Positions 23,777-33,001 of a DNA stretch of 45,932 nt are shown here, piece after piece. The translations under genes and the position numbers were made by a program. Under the pieces are notes generated by a model that searched no databases, had not been told where the DNA came from, and saw only the letters and a list, made by a program, of their open reading frames with translations. Origin of the DNA: Armatimonadaceae bacterium (GTDB lineage: Bacteria; Armatimonadota; Armatimonadia; Armatimonadales; Armatimonadaceae). The stretch covers positions 74,252 through 120,183 of the forward strand of contig JAUJOK010000002.1 in NCBI GenBank assembly GCA_030447685.1. The letters are read 5' to 3'. Within the stretch, counting starts at the first letter, position 1. Every line of letters begins with the position of its first letter.

Positions 23777-24535
23777 TTAGGGCGACGCAGAGCTATTTTC
23801 TTTCGGGGAACGCAATGTCATCAGCACGAAGCGGGGGAGCAGGGCGACCTTGCTGATCTTCTTCGGGTTGGAGGCCAGGCGATAGGCCCATTCGAGGCCG
23901 CTGTTCTGCATCCAGCGCGGGGCGCGGCGCACCGTGCCGGAAAACACGTCCAGCGTGCCGCCGACGCCGATACAGACGGGAATGTTCAGCGCCTCCTTGT
24001 GCCTGCGAATAAACTTCTCCTGCTTCGGGATGCCGAGCGCGACCAGCAGAATGTCCGGGCGGACCGCCTTGATCTGCTCGACCACCTCGGGTTCTTGCTC
24101 CGGCGTAAAGGAGCCGTCGCGGACGCCGCCCAGCTGCGTGCCGGGGTGACGCGCCCGCCTCCGGGCGGCGGCCTCCTCGGCGAGACCGGGCGCGGCCCCG
24201 AAGAAGAAGATGCGCCATCCCTTTTCGGCGCTGAGCGCGCAGCAGCGGGCGGCCAGATCGACGCCGCTCACCTTCGTCTGCACGGGTGTTCCCAGCCGCT
24301 TCGTAGCCCACAGGATGCCCGCGCCGTCCGGTGTCACCAGGTCGGCGTCGGCGACGATTCCGGCAAACTCCGGGTCTTCGTTAGCCGTGACCACCATCGA
24401 GGCATCCGCCGTGACGATATGGCGCGGCGTTCGTTCGCGGATAAATCGGTCGATCTGCATGAGCGCCGCATCCATGTCCACGCGGTCCACGCGCATACCC
24501 AATAACTCCACGGAGTTCAATTCTGTTTCTATCAT
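23777..24535 (-). CDS. WecG/TagA/CpsF family glycosyltransferase
   Basis: A 252-residue GT26 enzyme: VELLGMRVDRVDMDAALMQI at the N-terminus, HIVTADASMVVTANEDPEFA, DADLVTPDGAGILWATK (conserved Asp-Gly-x-Gly), WRIFFFGAAPGLAEEAA, RPDILLVALGIPKQEKFI and GVGGTLDVFSGTVRRAPRWM. The family transfers ManNAc-type sugars to lipid-linked acceptors during surface polysaccharide or teichoic acid synthesis. ATG 24535 is chosen because the longer frame to 24598 reads into palindromic repeat sequence. No other polysaccharide genes are next to it. Confidence 0.92.
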   Translation of the reverse strand: MIETELNSVELLGMRVDRVDMDAALMQIDRFIRERTPRHIVTADASMVVTANEDPEFAGIVADADLVTPDGAGILWATKRLGTPVQTKVSGVDLAARCCALSAEKGWRIFFFGAAPGLAEEAAARRRARHPGTQLGGVRDGSFTPEQEPEVVEQIKAVRPDILLVALGIPKQEKFIRRHKEALNIPVCIGVGGTLDVFSGTVRRAPRWMQNSGLEWAYRLASNPKKISKVALLPRFVLMTLRSPKENSSASP

Positions 24536-24540
24536 GCCGG

Positions 24541-24690
24541 GGTAGTATTCGGCCCCCTCCCCCCAATCCCCTTCCCCCACGCCCGCAGGGCGGCTCAATT
24601 GCCGCTACGCGGCTGGGGAGAGGGAGAGCCGGATAAAAAATGTCTGCCTCCCCTCTCCTCGCAGCGCGGGGGAGGGGCCGGGGGTGGGGG
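24541..24690. repeat. GC-rich palindromic repeat family, copy 2
   Basis: The gap between rbsC and the glycosyltransferase is filled by CCCCCTCCCCCC / GGGGGAGGGGCC-type complementary blocks (24552-24587 against 24640-24690) around an internal CGCAGGGCGGC..CCGCTACGCGG stretch. It is the same sequence class as the repeats at 4751-4992 and 26365-26520, but more diverged. No gene is present. Confidence 0.6.
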
Positions 24691-24691
24691 C

Positions 24692-25618
24692 TTAATTCTT
24701 CCGCCGAAGCCGCTGGTCGAAGGCGACCGCTCCGATAATCAGCAGGCCGATATAGATGTTCTGGTCGAACGGGTCTACGCCCAGCAGGTTGGCTCCGTTG
24801 CGAAGCACGGCGATCAGCAGACCGCCCAGAAGCGTGCCGATAACGCTGCCCTCGCCGCCCGACAGCGACGCCCCGCCGACCACGACCGCCGTCACCACGT
24901 CCAGTTCGTAGTTCGCGCCGCCGGTCGGGTTGCCGGAGCCGAGGCGCGCGGTTTCCACCAGCCCCGCCAGCCCCGCCAGCGCGCCGCCTATCAGATAAAC
25001 GCAGGCGGTGACAAGCGAGACGTTGACGCCGGAGACGCGGGCGGCCTCGGCATTGGAGCCGATGGCATAGACATAGCGCCCGAATTTCGTGTAAAGAAGC
25101 AAAAACGCCACCAGCAGCGCGCTTACGGCGATCAGCAGCAGCGGCGCGGGCAGGCCGAAGGGACGTCCGTAGGCGAGCGCGTTGAAAGCGTCCGGTGTGC
25201 CGTCAATAGTGACGCCCTCGGCGATTCGCAGCGCCAGGCCGCGCGCGATCAGCAGCGTTCCCAGTGTCGCGATAAAGGCAGGAACGCGAAATACGGTGAT
25301 GACCAGACCGTTCACCAGACCCGCCGCCGCGCCGACTCCGATGCCCAGCAGTATGCCCGCCCATGCCGGCGCATCATGGTTCACCATCGCGTCGGCGGCA
25401 ACCACCCCGGCCAGCGCGACCACCGAGCCGACCGATAGATCGATGCCGCCGGAAACGATAACCAGCGTCGCTCCCATGCCGATAATCAGCAGATAGGCGT
25501 ACTGGTTGGAGATGGCGAACCAGTTTTCCGCCGTCAGGAAGCGGGGCGAACGCGCAGCGAAGTAGGCACACAGAAGGAACAGCGACGCGGCGGGCAGAAG
25601 CCGCTTGACGAAGTTCAT
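24692..25618 (-). CDS. rbsC: Ribose-type ABC importer permease
   Basis: A 308-residue inner-membrane permease of the ribose/xylose/autoinducer-2 class (BPD_transp_2). It has about ten hydrophobic segments and family strings GATLVIVSGGIDLSVGSVVALAG, GLVNGLVITVFRVPAFIATLGT, TKFGRYVYAIGSNAEAARVSG (the ATPase-contact loop) and VTAVVVGGASLSGGEGSVIGT. The start ATG 25618 overlaps the ATPase stop by 3-4 bases (ATGA). It is the last gene of the three-gene importer. Substrate specificity is set by the binding protein and is probably a monosaccharide, not necessarily ribose. Confidence 0.94.
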   Translation of the reverse strand: MNFVKRLLPAASLFLLCAYFAARSPRFLTAENWFAISNQYAYLLIIGMGATLVIVSGGIDLSVGSVVALAGVVAADAMVNHDAPAWAGILLGIGVGAAAGLVNGLVITVFRVPAFIATLGTLLIARGLALRIAEGVTIDGTPDAFNALAYGRPFGLPAPLLLIAVSALLVAFLLLYTKFGRYVYAIGSNAEAARVSGVNVSLVTACVYLIGGALAGLAGLVETARLGSGNPTGGANYELDVVTAVVVGGASLSGGEGSVIGTLLGGLLIAVLRNGANLLGVDPFDQNIYIGLLIIGAVAFDQRLRRKN

Positions 25619-27333
25619 AGAACCGGCGCGTCCCCGGCGGCGATGTCGCGCCCGGTCATGGCGAAGTGCAGTACGCGCTCCGGGGTCGCCGCCGCGCGCG
25701 GCAGATCGGCGGCCAGCCTGCCTTTGTGCAGAATCAAAATCCGGTCGCTCATGCCCAGCAGTTCCGGCAGTTCCGACGATACCATCAGGATAACCGCGCC
25801 CTGACGCGCCAGGTCATTCATCAGGCGGTACACCTCCACTTTGCTTCCCACATCAATGCCCCGTGTCGGCTCATCGAACAGGAGAATCGACGATCCGGCG
25901 AACAGCCAGCGCGCCAGAACCGTCTTCTGCTGGTTGCCCCCGGACAGGTCGCCCACCGCCGATTCCGTCGATGGCGTTCGGATATTGAGTTGCGCCGTCA
26001 TCGTGCGCGCCGCCGCCTTCTCCCGTCCGCCGGGCAGCAGCGGGCCGCGCGTCAGCCGTTCGAGCGCGGCCAGGGTGATGTTGTGCCGCACCGGCAGGCG
26101 CAGTGCAAGCCCGGTTCGCTTGCGGTCTTCGGTCAGCAGGCCCATGCCGCGCCGAATGGCTGCTTTCGGCCCGCGCCGCAGGGGCATCTCCCGGCCATCC
26201 ACGCGCACCCGGCCCGACGCTTGTGTGTGCAGACCGAACAGCGCGGACAGCAGCGACGAGCGTCCTGATCCCATTAAGCCTGCGACGCCGATGATCTCGC
26301 CCGCGCGGGCGTTGAAGGTGATTTTAGCCCCCCCCGCTCCTGGCAGGCGACCGTCGCCCAATAATGGGGGTGCTGGATTGCCCCCTCCCCGTCCCCCTCC
26401 CCCACGCTGTGGGAGGGGGAGCCAGAAGGGAACCCGCGCCGCCTTCCGTATTTGATTCTTTCCCCCCTCTCCCACAGCGTGGGGGAGGGGGACGGGGGGA
26501 GGGGGCAGCACCCCCAGCGACGGCGGCGCGGCAAGTCTCTCCACCTCCAGGCGCACCGCGCCGAGCGTTACCGGCTCTTTGGGATAGAATTCGCCCAGTT
26601 CCCGACCGACCATCTGCCGCACCACGGTCGCCGTGTCGGTCTCGCGGACAGGCGCTTCGTAGACTTTCTGGCCGTCGCGCAGGACGACCACGCGATCCCC
26701 GATAGCGAAACACTCTTCCAAACGGTGGGAAACATAGACGATGCCCAGTCCGCGCTCCTTCAGGCGTCGCAGCGTCGTGAACAGGTCGTCTATTTCCCGC
26801 TCGCCCAGCGAGGAGGTAGGTTCGTCCAGAAGGAGCAGGCGGGCGTCGGCGGCGAGGGCTTTGCAGATTTCCACCAGCTGCCGCTGCGCTGCGCTCAGAT
26901 TACCCACACGGGCGGCAGGATCGAGGGCGAAGCCGTGGGTTTCCAGAAGCGTTCCGGCGCGGGCGCGCATCGCCGCGTGGTCGATCAGGCCCAGCCCGCG
27001 TGTCGGCTCCGCGCCCAGGCAGATGTTTTCGGCCACGCTCAGATGCGGCGCGAGGTTGAGTTCCTGGTAGACCATGCGGATTCCCAGGCTGTTCGCCCGG
27101 CGCGGCGAATCGATCTGGACCGGCTCGCCGCCCTGCCAGCGGATTGCCCCGGTGTCGGCGGTCTGCACCCCGGTCAGCGCCTTGAGCAGCGTGGATTTGC
27201 CCGCACCGTTTTCGCCCAAAAGCACGCACACCTCGCCCGGGGCAACCGAGAAATCGACCCCGCGCAGCGCCTGCACGGCTCCAAAGGTCTTGGTGATGCC
27301 GGTCATCTCCAGCAGCATTGGGGCGACGTGCAT
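25615..27333 (-). CDS. rbsA: Ribose-type ABC importer double ATPase with in-frame palindromic insert
   Basis: A 572-residue fusion of two ABC ATPase domains that powers the importer. Domain 1: Walker A GENGAGKST near residue 39, signature-like LSAAQRQLVEI, Walker B LLLLDEPTSSLG. Domain 2: degenerate Walker A GLMGSGRSSLL, signature LSGGNQQKTVLARW, Walker B ILLFDEPTRGID. Usual RbsA proteins have about 500 residues; the excess lies between the domains, where 50-odd Pro/Gly-rich residues (PLPHAVGEGG, then LPLPQRGGGG) are encoded by an inverted repeat at about 26365-26520. The frame is intact through it. The start could also be ATG 27318. It is flanked by the binding-protein and permease genes. 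Confidence 0.93.
   Translation of the reverse strand: MHVAPMLLEMTGITKTFGAVQALRGVDFSVAPGEVCVLLGENGAGKSTLLKALTGVQTADTGAIRWQGGEPVQIDSPRRANSLGIRMVYQELNLAPHLSVAENICLGAEPTRGLGLIDHAAMRARAGTLLETHGFALDPAARVGNLSAAQRQLVEICKALAADARLLLLDEPTSSLGEREIDDLFTTLRRLKERGLGIVYVSHRLEECFAIGDRVVVLRDGQKVYEAPVRETDTATVVRQMVGRELGEFYPKEPVTLGAVRLEVERLAAPPSLGVLPPPPVPLPHAVGEGGKNQIRKAARVPFWLPLPQRGGGGRGGGNPAPPLLGDGRLPGAGGAKITFNARAGEIIGVAGLMGSGRSSLLSALFGLHTQASGRVRVDGREMPLRRGPKAAIRRGMGLLTEDRKRTGLALRLPVRHNITLAALERLTRGPLLPGGREKAAARTMTAQLNIRTPSTESAVGDLSGGNQQKTVLARWLFAGSSILLFDEPTRGIDVGSKVEVYRLMNDLARQGAVILMVSSELPELLGMSDRILILHKGRLAADLPRAAATPERVLHFAMTGRDIAAGDAPVL
26365..26520. repeat. GC-rich palindrome inserted in frame within rbsA (copy 3)
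   Basis: Arms at about 26365-26424 and 26463-26520 are near-exact reverse complements; both contain CCCTCCCCCACGCTGTGGGA or its complement. The element lies wholly inside the rbsA coding frame in the linker between the two ATPase domains and introduces no stop codon or frameshift. Confidence 0.85.
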
Positions 27334-27344
27334 CGAGAACCGGC

Positions 27345-28391
27345 CTATTCCTTGGAGCGCACAGCCTGCATTTCGGCGAAGTTCATGTTCTCCCTGGTCA
27401 TCAGGGCGACGCCGGTATCAATGCGCTTTTCTGGCTTCTTGCCCGCCTTGTTTTCCACGATGGTTTTGACGCCCTCGTAGCCCATCTTGAACGGGTTCTG
27501 AAGCACCAGAGAATCAATCTCGCCTTTTTCCAGGGATGCTTCCAGCTGTTTCGTGGAGTCGAAGCCGACCAGCTTGATCTTTCCGAGCAGATTGCGGTTT
27601 TTCAGTGCCTGAAGCGCGCCGACTGTGGACGATTCATTGGGGCCGAAGATTCCGGTGATGTCCGGGTTCGCTGTCAGCACGTCCTCGGTGACGCGCAGTG
27701 ACTGCGCCCGGTCGGAGTTGCCGTAGTTGGAGCGGATAACGGTGATGCCGGGGAATCTGGCTTTTATCGTCTCCTCGAAACCGGCTTCGCGGTCGCCGGT
27801 GGAGGCGGAGTTGGGCTGCACCAGGATCATGGCGACTTTGCCCTTGCCGTTCAGCAGCTTGCCCATGCGCTCCGCTGCGATCTGGCCGCCTTTTTTGTTA
27901 TCCGTGGCGACGAACGAAAGATACTGTTCGGTGTTGGCGGCGGAATCGAAGATAGTCAGGGGAATGTTGGCGGCTTTCGCCTTTTCGATACCCCGGACCA
28001 GCGCGTCCTTGTCCAGCGGCGCGAGCACGATGCCGTCCACCTTGTTGGTAATGGCGTTCTCGACGATCTCCAGCTGGCGGGCCGTGTCGGATTCCTTCTG
28101 TGGTCCCTGCCAGCGGATTTCGGCGTTCATCTCGCTGCCCGCCTTTTCGGCTCCGGCCTGCACGGACTTCCAGAAGACGTGGGTGGTTCCCTTCGGGATC
28201 ACGGCGACTACCAGCTTCGGCGTCTGCTGCTCGGCGCGCGCGCCCGGCGCACCGCCCCCTGCGCCGCCGTCGGCCCTCGAGGGCATTTCGGTTTCTCCCT
28301 GCTTCCCGCAGCCGGGCAGGGCAAAGAGCGCAAAATGAGCCAGCGCAATCGAGAACAAAAGGCGAGTGGAGAAAAGGCGGATGGGCATCAT
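27345..28391 (-). CDS. rbsB: Sugar-binding lipoprotein of ribose-type ABC importer
   Basis: A 348-residue periplasmic-binding-protein type I lipoprotein. The signal ends at lipobox ALPGC near residue 28, followed by a Gly/Ala-rich tether to about residue 57. The binding domain begins KLVVAVIPKGTTHVFWKSVQ, with IVENAITNKVDGIVLAPLD, IPLTIFDSAAN, GFEETIKARFPGITVIRS, TGIFGPNESSTVGALQAL and LVGFDSTKQL, a full ribose/galactose-binding fold. It captures the sugar outside the membrane and delivers it to the permease. First gene of the importer operon, 11 bp before rbsA. No operator was identified upstream. Confidence 0.93.
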   Translation of the reverse strand: MMPIRLFSTRLLFSIALAHFALFALPGCGKQGETEMPSRADGGAGGGAPGARAEQQTPKLVVAVIPKGTTHVFWKSVQAGAEKAGSEMNAEIRWQGPQKESDTARQLEIVENAITNKVDGIVLAPLDKDALVRGIEKAKAANIPLTIFDSAANTEQYLSFVATDNKKGGQIAAERMGKLLNGKGKVAMILVQPNSASTGDREAGFEETIKARFPGITVIRSNYGNSDRAQSLRVTEDVLTANPDITGIFGPNESSTVGALQALKNRNLLGKIKLVGFDSTKQLEASLEKGEIDSLVLQNPFKMGYEGVKTIVENKAGKKPEKRIDTGVALMTRENMNFAEMQAVRSKE

Positions 28392-28510
28392 GGGTGGGCA
28401 GACTCCGGTGTCGTGTCAAAGGTGTCAGGGACACGTATTGTCGCCTGTCCGTTCCACACGCCGCCGCGTTTTTCCTGCTGTCGTGGTTGGGACCGGGGCC
28501 AAGTAACGAA

Positions 28511-28545
28511 GAAGCCGTCCCTGTCGTGTATACAGGGACGGCTTC
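28511..28545 (-). terminator. Terminator hairpin between glycine-zipper and importer genes
   Basis: GAAGCCGTCCCTG (28511-28523) pairs exactly with CAGGGACGGCTTC (28533-28545). It lies 35 bp after the stop of the glycine-zipper gene on the minus strand and before the rbsB start. The rest of the 28392-28579 gap shows no gene. Confidence 0.7.
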
Positions 28546-28579
28546 GTGTCAGCAGCTAAAGTACAGTGGAATCGCTGAA

Positions 28580-29014
28580 TCAGACAGGTTTGCCGGTCTT
28601 ATCGTCGAGGCGGTCACCAGTCACAGCATCTGCCGTCTTTTCGGTCAGGCCGCGCGTATCAGGCGTGCCGTCAACAGCAGTGCCACCGGTCTGCACGCCG
28701 GGAACGCCGTTGTCCACGACCGGAGTGCTCGCCACATGGCTTGCCGTAGTTCCCACATCGGTTGTCGCGCCGCCGCCGACGCCGGTGACGGTGTTGTCAT
28801 TATCCACCCGGTCTACCGCCGCCACTGCCGCGCCGCTGCCGAGCGCACCTGCGACGCCGCCGACCACCGCGCCGACCACCGCGCCAACAGGCCCTGCCGC
28901 CGCGCCCGCGACCGCGCCAGTCGCCGCGCCGCCGACACCGCCCAGGGTAGCACCCTTTTCGGCGTCACCGGTCGGGTTGTCGTCGATTCCATGCTGGATG
29001 TTGTCGTCTGCCAT
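28580..29014 (-). CDS. Glycine-zipper-rich small protein, stress-type
   Basis: A 144-residue protein of low complexity. Residues 20-66 are a Gly/Ala/Val glycine-zipper stretch (GAVAGAAAGPVGAVVGAVVG) that could insert into a membrane. The rest is hydrophilic, rich in Asp, Thr and Gly (NDNTVTGVGGGATTDVG; TDRL-type tail). There is no signal peptide. GAGGAAAAATTGA lies before ATG 29014. It resembles small desiccation or general-stress proteins but I cannot assign a family. Own terminator downstream. Confidence 0.65.
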   Translation of the reverse strand: MADDNIQHGIDDNPTGDAEKGATLGGVGGAATGAVAGAAAGPVGAVVGAVVGGVAGALGSGAAVAAVDRVDNDNTVTGVGGGATTDVGTTASHVASTPVVDNGVPGVQTGGTAVDGTPDTRGLTEKTADAVTGDRLDDKTGKPV

Positions 29015-29153
29015 TCAATTTTTCCTCCGCAAAAAGTGTCAACTTACCTGTCGTAATTACCCCCGCCTGCTTGCGCCTAAACCCCGGCAACAGAGAGTAC
29101 AGCAGGAGTTTGGCCGCGTTCGCAGAACTTGACAACGGAAGGAAAGCAGGCAA

Positions 29154-30072
29154 ATGAACCGAAACGAGATTCTGCGAAGCGGGCAGGGCAGCCGCATTTC
29201 AGCGGCGGCGAAACCGCGCCGACGGCTTCTGGTCTTTACCAAGTCGTCCGGCTTCGAGCACAGCGTCGTCAAGCGAGCGGGCGCTGGCGGCCAGCCGAGC
29301 CTGGTGGAGCGGACGCTGACCGAGATGGGGGGCAGGCACGGCTTCGAAGTCACCGCGACCAAAGACGGCGGTATCTTCACCCCGGCGAACATCGCCCACT
29401 TCGATGCGTTTTTCTTTTATACCACCGGCGATCTGACCAAGCCCGGCACGGATAAAAACCCGCCCATGAGCGTCGGCGGGAAGCTCGCCTTTCTGGAAGC
29501 GATCCGGAACGGCAAAGGCTTTGTCGGTGTCCATGCCGCCACCGATACGTTTCATACGCAGCCCGACCCTCCCGACCGCTCCAACCGCTTCCGCAACCAC
29601 GGTCCCGGCAGGGTAGACCCGTATGTCGCGATGCTGGGCGGTGAATTCATCCGGCACGGTGCGCAGCAGAAGGCGCGCATGATCGCCACCAGCGGCAGCA
29701 GTCGTTTCCCCGGCTTTGAGAAGGTCGGGCAGGGCTTCGAGATGATGGAGGATGGTACTCCCTGAAAGAATTCGCTCCCGACCTGCATGTGCTGCTGGTT
29801 CAGGAGACGGCGGGCATGCGCGGGTCGGATTATGAGCGCCCGCCGTTCCCGGCCACCTGGGCGCGGCGGCACGGCAGAGGCCGCGTTTTTTACAGCTCCA
29901 TGGGCCACCGTGAAGACGTGTGGGCGAATCCGCTTTTCCAAAGCATCCTGCTTGGCGGACTGCGCTGGGCGCTCGGCATGGTTCCTGCGGATATTGTTCC
30001 CAATCTGGCCCAGGCCGCGCCCGCAGCGCGGAACTGCCGCCGCCACCCGCGCCCGCCCGCCGCCGCCCATGA
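29154..30072 (+). CDS. ThuA-domain protein, one frameshift
   Basis: A ThuA-like (class I glutamine amidotransferase fold) protein of about 300 residues. Frame 1 (29154-29765) gives RLLVFTKSSGFEHSVVKRA, HFDAFFFYTTGDLTKPG, FLEAIRNGKGFVGVHAATDT (GVHAATDT is the family hallmark) and MLGGEFIRHGAQQ. At about 29757 the frame shifts and continues SLKEFAPDLHVLLVQETAGM, then FPATWARRHGRGRVFYSSMG and LGGLRWALGM, ending ELPPPPAPARRRP with TGA at 30070-30072. The family acts on carbohydrates or trehalose-related compounds, with no proven reaction for most members. AAGGAAAGCAGGCAA precedes ATG 29154. First gene of a long plus-strand run. Confidence 0.8.
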
Positions 30073-30926
30073 TGCGCCGTCTGCTGGGGCGGGTGCGGCG
30101 ACGGCTGGAGCGCGAACGCCTCGCGCCCTGATCGACGCGGGCCTGCCGACCGGCGCGAACGGGCTGCGGATCGACCTTTCGGGAAGAATCGCCGTGGTTA
30201 CGGGCGGGTCGGGTGAACTGGGGCGCGTTATCGTGCGAACGCTGGCCGTCTGCGGGGCGGATGTCGCCATCCATTATCTGCGCGGCGAGGATCGGGCGCA
30301 AACGCTTCACGCTGAGGTGGAGCGCATGGGACGGCGCGCCGTCATCGTTCAGGCTGAGGTGGGCGACGAAAAGGCCGTGCTGCGGATGCGGGACACGATA
30401 GGCGAGGCGCTGGGCGCTGCGCCCGATATTCTGGTGAACACTGCCGTGGCGCAGTACGAGTGGACAAGCGTGCTGGAGCAGCCCGTCCAGGACTACGAGT
30501 CGCAGTTCCGCTCGTGCGTTTTGCAGAACGTTTTGATGGCGAAGGCGTTCGTCCCGGCGATGATCGAGAAGAACTACGGACGCATTATCGCCCTCAATAC
30601 TGAGTGCGCGATGCAGAACCATCCGAATCAGTCGGCCTATGTCGCGGGCAAGCGGGGTATGGACGGCGTGCTGCGGGTGCTGGCGCGAGATTGGGCCGCA
30701 CCAGATAACCGTCAATCAGGTCGCGCCGGGCTGGATGATTTCCGACAAATACCGCGCAACCGGAACCGAGCGGCACGCGTCGTATGAACGAAACGTTCCC
30801 TTGCGCCGCCGGGGCACGGATCAGGATATTGCGAACGTCGTCGCGTTCCTGGCGTCGGATATGGCCGGATTTATCACGGGAGCCTATATCCCGGTGTGCG
30901 GCGGCAACGTCATGCCCACTATTTAA
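30069..30926 (+). CDS. Short-chain dehydrogenase/reductase, two frameshifts
   Basis: ATG 30069 overlaps the ThuA stop (ATGA). MMRRLLGRVRRRLERERLA is followed, after a shift near 30122, by the Rossmann motif LSGRIAVVTGGSGELGRVIV. Then come DVAIHYLRGEDRAQ, ILVNTAVAQYEWTS, GRIIALNTECAMQNHPNQSA and YVAGKRGMDG with the Tyr and Lys of YxxxK. A second shift near 30695 leads to ITVNQVAPGWMISDKY and GFITGAYIPVCGGNVMPTI, stop 30924-30926. The catalytic Ser position (usually NISS) reads NTEC. It is similar in this respect to the SDR at 36651-37406, whose ending (GTYIPVAGG) also matches, so they are probably related. Substrate unknown. Confidence 0.8.
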
Positions 30927-30935
30927 CGGACAGCG

Positions 30936-31668
30936 ATGAGTAAGCGAAAAGATCGCGCGCATTCCCGGCAGCTATTTCAAAGCGTGGTGGAAATCTCCAG
31001 CGCTTCTTCTTCCCGTGCTTCTCAGAACGACGAGGCCGAGGGGGCGCACGGAAACGCTCCCCCATTGCGGACGACATTCTGGCGGCGTCACAGGATTTGC
31101 GCGGCGTGCTGGTTTCCCGCACGGACTCGCGCCGCGAATTGACGAAGATGAAGAAGTTTCGCTTTCAACTGCTTCATCAATGGATGATGGGCCATATTGC
31201 GCCGTGCCGCGCAGCGGACATCGGCGGCGGGAAGGGTCTGCTGAGCTACCTGCTGAACCAAAGCGGCTGGCAGGCAACCGTGATCGACCCGGTGCATCAG
31301 GAACTGCCCACGAAGTATAAGGAGCTTTCGACCGACAAACAGCTTCGTATCGCAGCAGAAGGAAAAGGTTCCCCGCCTGGATCGCCCCTTCGCGCCGGAG
31401 ATGGCGCAGGAGTTCGATCTGCTGGTCGCTTTGCACGCGCACGGCTGCAATATTCAGGCGATTGACGCCGCCGCGCGTTTTCGGCTGCGGCTTTCTGCTT
31501 CTGCCGTGCTGCATCATCGACGAACCGATCGTCCCGCCGCCGGGAACGCACTGGCTGCAATGCGTCGCCGATTACGCCAAAGGCAAAGGCTTCGTTATCG
31601 AGCCGTTTCAGTTGAACTTCAAAGGCCAAAATATCGGCTTGTACGGACGTTCCTGCGCCACCGAATAA
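30936..31668 (+). CDS. SAM-dependent methyltransferase-like protein, several frameshifts
   Basis: It starts at ATG 30936, 10 bp after the SDR stop. Readable pieces are MSKRKDRAHSRQLFQSVVEI, then SPIADDILAASQDLRGVLVS, LTKMKKFRFQLLHQWMMGHI, AADIGGGKGLLSYLLNQSGW (the SAM-binding GxGxG-like motif I), ATVIDPVHQELPTKYKEL, then after a shift near 31360 DLLVALHAHGCNIQAIDAAA, and after another near 31480 CGFLLLPCCIIDEPIVPPPG and FQLNFKGQNIGLYGR, TAA 31666-31668. The LPCC and LHAHG strings suggest an rRNA/small-molecule methyltransferase subfamily with conserved Cys pair; the exact role is unknown. It sits in an operon-like run. Confidence 0.7.
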
Positions 31669-31677
31669 GGAAAGTCT

Positions 31678-33001
31678 ATGTCTTTTTCACCCGCTGACGC
31701 CATTACTGATACCGTGAAGCCCCCGGAGGCGCTGCCGGTCAGCGCCGAGGGCGCATTCAGACCATTGATGCGCTGCGCGGCTACGCGCTGCTGGGCATTC
31801 TGCTGTTCAACATGGCGAGCTTCATGGGGCCGATGCTGTACATGGTGCCCGGCGTGCGGCCCGAAACCGATTTTACGATAGCCGATTATGCCGCCCGCGC
31901 CTTCACGGAGTTTTCGCCACTGCTAAGTTCTACAACCTGTTTTCGTTCCTGTTCGGGCTGAGCTTCGCGCTTCAGATGATTCGCGCCGAGAAACGCGGCG
32001 CGAACGTCAACCGGCTTTTCGTGCGCCGCTTTCTGGCGCTGTTAGGTATCGGCCTCGTCCATGCGTTTCTGTTCTGGTCTGGCGATATCCTCGTCACTTA
32101 CGCGCTGACCGGGTTCTTCCTGCTGCTGTTTCGCCACTGCTCGCTGAAGGTGGCCGTGATCGTCGCGGCGATACTTTTCGGTACGACCGCGCTGGCGGGA
32201 CTGGCGGGCGTCGCGGTCATGGAACTGCTGCGTCTGGTGCCCGAAGCGCGGCAGAAACTGGGGCAGATCGAACAGCAGGCCGTGGGATGCTGCGGCCCTG
32301 GGCGCAGGAAGAGATTCGCGCCTATGGACAGGAAGCCTGGCAGCGGTGATTGGCGCACGGGCGCTCCAAAGCCTGCTCATGCTGTTCAACGTGCTGGGTA
32401 TGGGGCCGATGATCTGGCGATGTTTCTGCTGGGCCTTCAGGTGGGGCGCTACGATGTGTTGCGCCATGTGGAACACTACCGGCCTTTGCTGCGGAAAATC
32501 ATCCTATGGGGCCTGATTGTAGGCGTGCCCGCGAATCTGTTTTATGCCTGGGCGATGGAAAACCTGGGCATGGTATCGGCGTTTTGCGCGATGGTGGTCA
32601 ATATGGGTGTCGGCGGCCCGGCGTTCGCCTTTGTGTATGCCGCCGGGCTGACACTACTCCTTCAGCGCGCACGCTGGCAGCGCGTCTTTGCGCCGGTTGC
32701 GGCAGCCGGGCGCATGGCGCTGACCAACTATCTGCTGCACTCGCTCATCGGTACGACGCTTGCCTACGGTTACGGCTTCGGGCTTTTTGGCCGGGTCGCT
32801 CCCCGCGCAGGGGCTTCTGCTGGCGCTGGTCATCTACGCGCTTCAGCTTCCGTTCAGCGTCTGGTGGCTCCGGCATTTCCGCTTCGGCCCGGCGGAATGG
32901 GTGTGGCGCTCGCTGACCTACGGCAGGCCGCAGCCGATGCGCCGGGAAAAGGCGGAGGTCGCTGGGCCATCGCTGGCAGCGCCGGGAGCTTTGACCTGTG
33001 A
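31678..33001 (+). CDS. DUF418 family membrane protein, several frameshifts
   Basis: From ATG 31678 (GGAAAG upstream) the reconstructed protein of about 430 residues reads TIDALRGYALLGILLFNMAS, then FYNLFSFLFGLSFALQM, RLFVRRFLALLGIGLVHAFL, GDILVTYALTGFFLLLFR, MFLLGLQVGRYDVLRHVEHY, VSAFCAMVVNMGVGGPAFAF, GRMALTNYLLHSLIGT and FSVWWLRHFRFGPAEWVWRS. These are DUF418/heparan-acetyltransferase-like multi-pass membrane protein features, including the C-terminal GPxEWxWR motif. Shifts occur near 31755, 31915, 32280, 32345, 32410 and 32790. The stop TGA 32999-33001 overlaps the next gene's GTG. Function unknown; possibly membrane transport or acyl transfer. Confidence 0.78.

Noticed and set aside
29552-30715. 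387-codon minus-strand frame over ThuA and SDR
   Set aside because: Antisense shadow; no motifs, while plus-strand ThuA and SDR motifs are plain.
29789-30787. Apparent ThuA-SDR fusion protein in one frame
   Set aside because: The join depends on frameshifts. An ATGA overlap at 30069-30072 and a natural ThuA end show two separate genes.
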